A stretch of DNA of 7,056 nt, taken from an uncultured Porphyromonadaceae bacterium. Its GTDB lineage: Bacteria; Bacteroidota; Bacteroidia; Bacteroidales; Muribaculaceae. The notes beneath the pieces were generated by a model, which worked only from the letters and a program-made list of their open reading frames with translations, was not told where the DNA came from and ran no database searches. Each line of letters opens with the position of its first letter. The first letter of the stretch is position 1. Both the position numbers and the translations under genes were made by a program. Location of the stretch: NCBI GenBank assembly GCA_900548705.1, contig URLF01000109.1, positions 1-7,056 of the forward strand, given 5' to 3'. This document shows positions 5,315 to 7,056 of this stretch, piece after piece.

Positions 5315-6676
5315 TCAGAATGGGCTGAAACGGATTGGCAGCGCGGTCTGTTCCCCGGTGAAGGGATTCTGGCGGCGGCTGTCGTAGGCGAGCCGTCCGT
5401 TGACCCATGTCTGTTCGACTTTGAAGTTCACTGTCTGGCCTGCGTAAGGTGTCCAGCCACAAGAGCTTATGACATCATCATTGCTGATGGTGTGGTCAAC
5501 GTCGGGGTCGATTATCACCAGGTCGGCCCAGTAGTGGAGCCTGATGAATCCCCGGCGGTCGACGTTGTAGAGCAGGGCAGGGTTGTTACACATCTTCTCG
5601 ACTACCTTCTCATAGGTGAAGTAGCCTTTGCGGGCCAGTTGCAGGATGAGGGGTAATGAGAACTGCACGGAGGGCATCCCCGAGGCGGCTGTGAGGGCGT
5701 CGCCTTGCTTCTGGGCGAGCAGATGGGGGGCATGGTCTGTGGCTATGACATCGATACGGCTGTCATTTATCGCCCGCAGCAGCTCCTTGCGGTCTGCCGC
5801 GGTTTTAATCGCAGGGTTGCATTTGGTCAGTCCGCCGGTGGTCTCGACGGAGGTATGGTCAAACAGCAGGTAGTGGGGGCATGTCTCGGCCGTTATCCTC
5901 TTGTTGGACAAGGGTGCTGGCGCGAGAAATGCCAGTTCGTCAGCAGTGGTGACATGGAGCAGGTGGAGCCGGGCGTTGGTCTTGCGGGCCAGCTGTATGG
6001 CGTGGTCGGTGGCCTCCACGCAAGCCTCTCGGGAGCGCACCATATGGTGGAGCCCGACCGGGATTCCGGCGGGATATTCCTTTCTCAGGGCTTCGCGCGC
6101 CGCGGCGATTATCCGCTCGCTCTCGGCGTGGCAGGCGATGACCCCTTTGAATGAGCGGAATAGGGCACTGATGGTGTCATCGTCGTCGACCAGCATGTTG
6201 CCTGTCGAGGAGCCGAGGAAGAGCTTCACACCCGGTATGCGGGTGGGGTCGGCTCCGAGTATCTGGTCGAGGTTGTTGTTGGTGGCCCCCAGGAAGAAGG
6301 CGTAGTTGGCTGCCGAGACCCCGGCTGCGCGGCGTGTCTTCTCCTCCCAGGCCTCCAGGGTGGTGGTGGCCGGGTTGGTGTTGGGCATATCGAAGAATGA
6401 GGTGACACCTCCGGCGATTGCCGCGCGGCTTTCCGTCTCCAGGTCACCCTTTTCAGTCAGGCCCGGGTCACGGAAATGGACATGCCCGTCGATTACTCCG
6501 GGAAACACCATCTTCCCCTCGCAGTCTACGATGTCGTAGGCCTCGCGGTCTACGGTGCGCAGGTCTATGCGGCCATTGTCGACACGCTGTATCATGCCGC
6601 CTGACACGACGATACTGCCGATGAATCGGAATCCATCGTTGAATATCAGTCCGTTGGCGAATAATGTCGGTTTCAT
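5315..6676 (-). CDS. pyrC: Dihydroorotase (pyrimidine biosynthesis)
   Basis: This 453-aa cytoplasmic amidohydrolase interconverts N-carbamoyl-aspartate and dihydroorotate, the third step of UMP synthesis. The zinc-site ligands of the long (class I type) dihydroorotases are all visible: H65 and H67 in DGHVHFRDPG, K151 (the carboxylated lysine) in GVKLFLGSS, H183 in ACHAES, H241 in LLHVTTADE, and D314 in IATDHAPH. The substrate-binding segment FFDMPNTNP (94-102) is also present. Intact ligands argue for an active enzyme rather than a PyrC-like pseudo-enzyme paired with PyrB. Length fits the class I type; allantoinase or hydantoinase is less likely given the DPGLTEKGD and MPNTNP signatures. The start ATG at 6674-6676 follows the upstream glycosyltransferase stop by 20 bp, suggesting cotranscription. 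The stop is TGA at 5315-5317. Confidence 0.95.
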   Translation of the reverse strand: MKPTLFANGLIFNDGFRFIGSIVVSGGMIQRVDNGRIDLRTVDREAYDIVDCEGKMVFPGVIDGHVHFRDPGLTEKGDLETESRAAIAGGVTSFFDMPNTNPATTTLEAWEEKTRRAAGVSAANYAFFLGATNNNLDQILGADPTRIPGVKLFLGSSTGNMLVDDDDTISALFRSFKGVIACHAESERIIAAAREALRKEYPAGIPVGLHHMVRSREACVEATDHAIQLARKTNARLHLLHVTTADELAFLAPAPLSNKRITAETCPHYLLFDHTSVETTGGLTKCNPAIKTAADRKELLRAINDSRIDVIATDHAPHLLAQKQGDALTAASGMPSVQFSLPLILQLARKGYFTYEKVVEKMCNNPALLYNVDRRGFIRLHYWADLVIIDPDVDHTISNDDVISSCGWTPYAGQTVNFKVEQTWVNGRLAYDSRRQNPFTGEQTALPIRFSPF

Positions 6677-6696
6677 GGCAGAGGAAGCGGATTGGA

Positions 6697-7056
6697 TTAT
6701 CCCTGACGGGAAGCCGTTACGGGCGGCTGGGGATATTTGCGTGACCAGGAGGAGACTTTCAGCTTTATCACTCCGAAGAATGCCTCGCTGAAGATGCCTG
6801 ACGACATCTTGCTCGTCCCGAGGACGCGGTTGACGAATACTATGGGGACTTCACCGACCTTGAATCCGCATTTGGAGGCGGTGAATTTCATCTCTATCTG
6901 GAAGGCGTAGCCTTTGAACCGGATTTTGTCAAGCTCCATTGTCTCCAGCACCTCGCGGCGGTAGCAGCAGAAGCCTGCAGTGGTGTCGGCCACTTTCAGG
7001 CCGGTTACCGCCCTGACATACTTGGAGGCGAAGTAGCTCATCAGCACACGCCCCAT
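6697..7056 (-). CDS. Glycosyltransferase family 2, polyprenyl-phosphate mannose synthase type (C-terminal part)
   Basis: The 119 visible residues are the C-terminal portion; the 5' end, including the expected DxD nucleotide-sugar site, lies beyond the right edge, and the apparent Met at 7054-7056 is probably internal. Signature segments of the DPM1-like branch are present: VADTTAGFCCYRREVLE (22-38), then FKGYAFQIEMKF (47-58), then GEVPIVFVNRVLGTSKMS (68-85). Family members transfer mannose or a related sugar from a nucleotide sugar to a polyprenyl phosphate on the cytoplasmic face of the inner membrane, supplying lipid-linked sugar donors for envelope or protein glycosylation. No transmembrane GtrA-like extension follows; the protein ends in a polar tail. 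Family members are usually about 240-250 aa, so roughly half is missing. It precedes pyrC by 20 bp in the same direction. The exact sugar and acceptor are not determinable here. Confidence 0.88.
   Translation of the reverse strand: MGRVLMSYFASKYVRAVTGLKVADTTAGFCCYRREVLETMELDKIRFKGYAFQIEMKFTASKCGFKVGEVPIVFVNRVLGTSKMSSGIFSEAFFGVIKLKVSSWSRKYPQPPVTASRQG

Overview
The window looks like chromosomal DNA from a gut Bacteroidales bacterium, most likely of the Muribaculaceae / Bacteroides-Prevotella group. Three things point that way. The start codons lack Shine-Dalgarno sequences. A Bacteroidetes-type promoter (TTG-N20-TACCTTTG) lies upstream of a secreted alpha-amylase. The protein types also fit: an amylase with tandem CBM26 modules and a C-terminal sorting-like tail, a secreted protein with a carboxypeptidase-regulatory-like domain, and a dihydroorotase next to a polyprenyl-phosphate-mannose-synthase-type glycosyltransferase. 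The genus is an inference; no rRNA or marker phylogeny is available here.

Layout, left to right. 1-199 is non-coding. It holds a very long hairpin (42-bp perfect arms, about 48 bp with one mismatch) followed by a 9-bp-period array and a short GC-rich hairpin. 200-520 (minus) encodes a small Ala/Lys/Asp-rich, LEA-like helical protein. 521-705 is a divergent intergenic region with a perfect 17-bp tandem duplication just before the next start. 706-1818 (plus) encodes a secreted or lipid-anchored protein of unknown function with an N-terminal carboxypeptidase-regulatory-like fold. 1819-2183 is a 365-bp gap between convergent genes, filled almost entirely with repeats: a CCCAAnnTT-type 9-bp array, an imperfect hairpin, a degenerate array with a period of about 22 bp, and a strong 16-bp-stem terminator. 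2184-5171 (minus) is a complete 995-aa GH13 alpha-amylase. 5172-5314 is its promoter and leader. 5315-6676 (minus) is dihydroorotase (pyrC). 6697-7056 (minus) is the C-terminal part of a glycosyltransferase cut by the window edge.

How the genes relate. The glycosyltransferase and pyrC are 20 bp apart and probably cotranscribed. The amylase has its own promoter and appears as a single-gene starch-degrading unit, with no SusC/SusD pair beside it in this window. The amylase catalytic residues and all dihydroorotase metal ligands are present, so both enzymes are predicted active. The LEA-like and unknown secreted proteins are transcribed divergently and have no functional link visible from sequence.

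I do not see a convincing new multi-gene system here. The most unusual content is the intergenic repeat architecture: 9-bp-period arrays of two consensus types, and two hairpins that share a GATG(G)CCATCCGG core. The unrecognised small helical protein and the unknown secreted protein also deserve attention.
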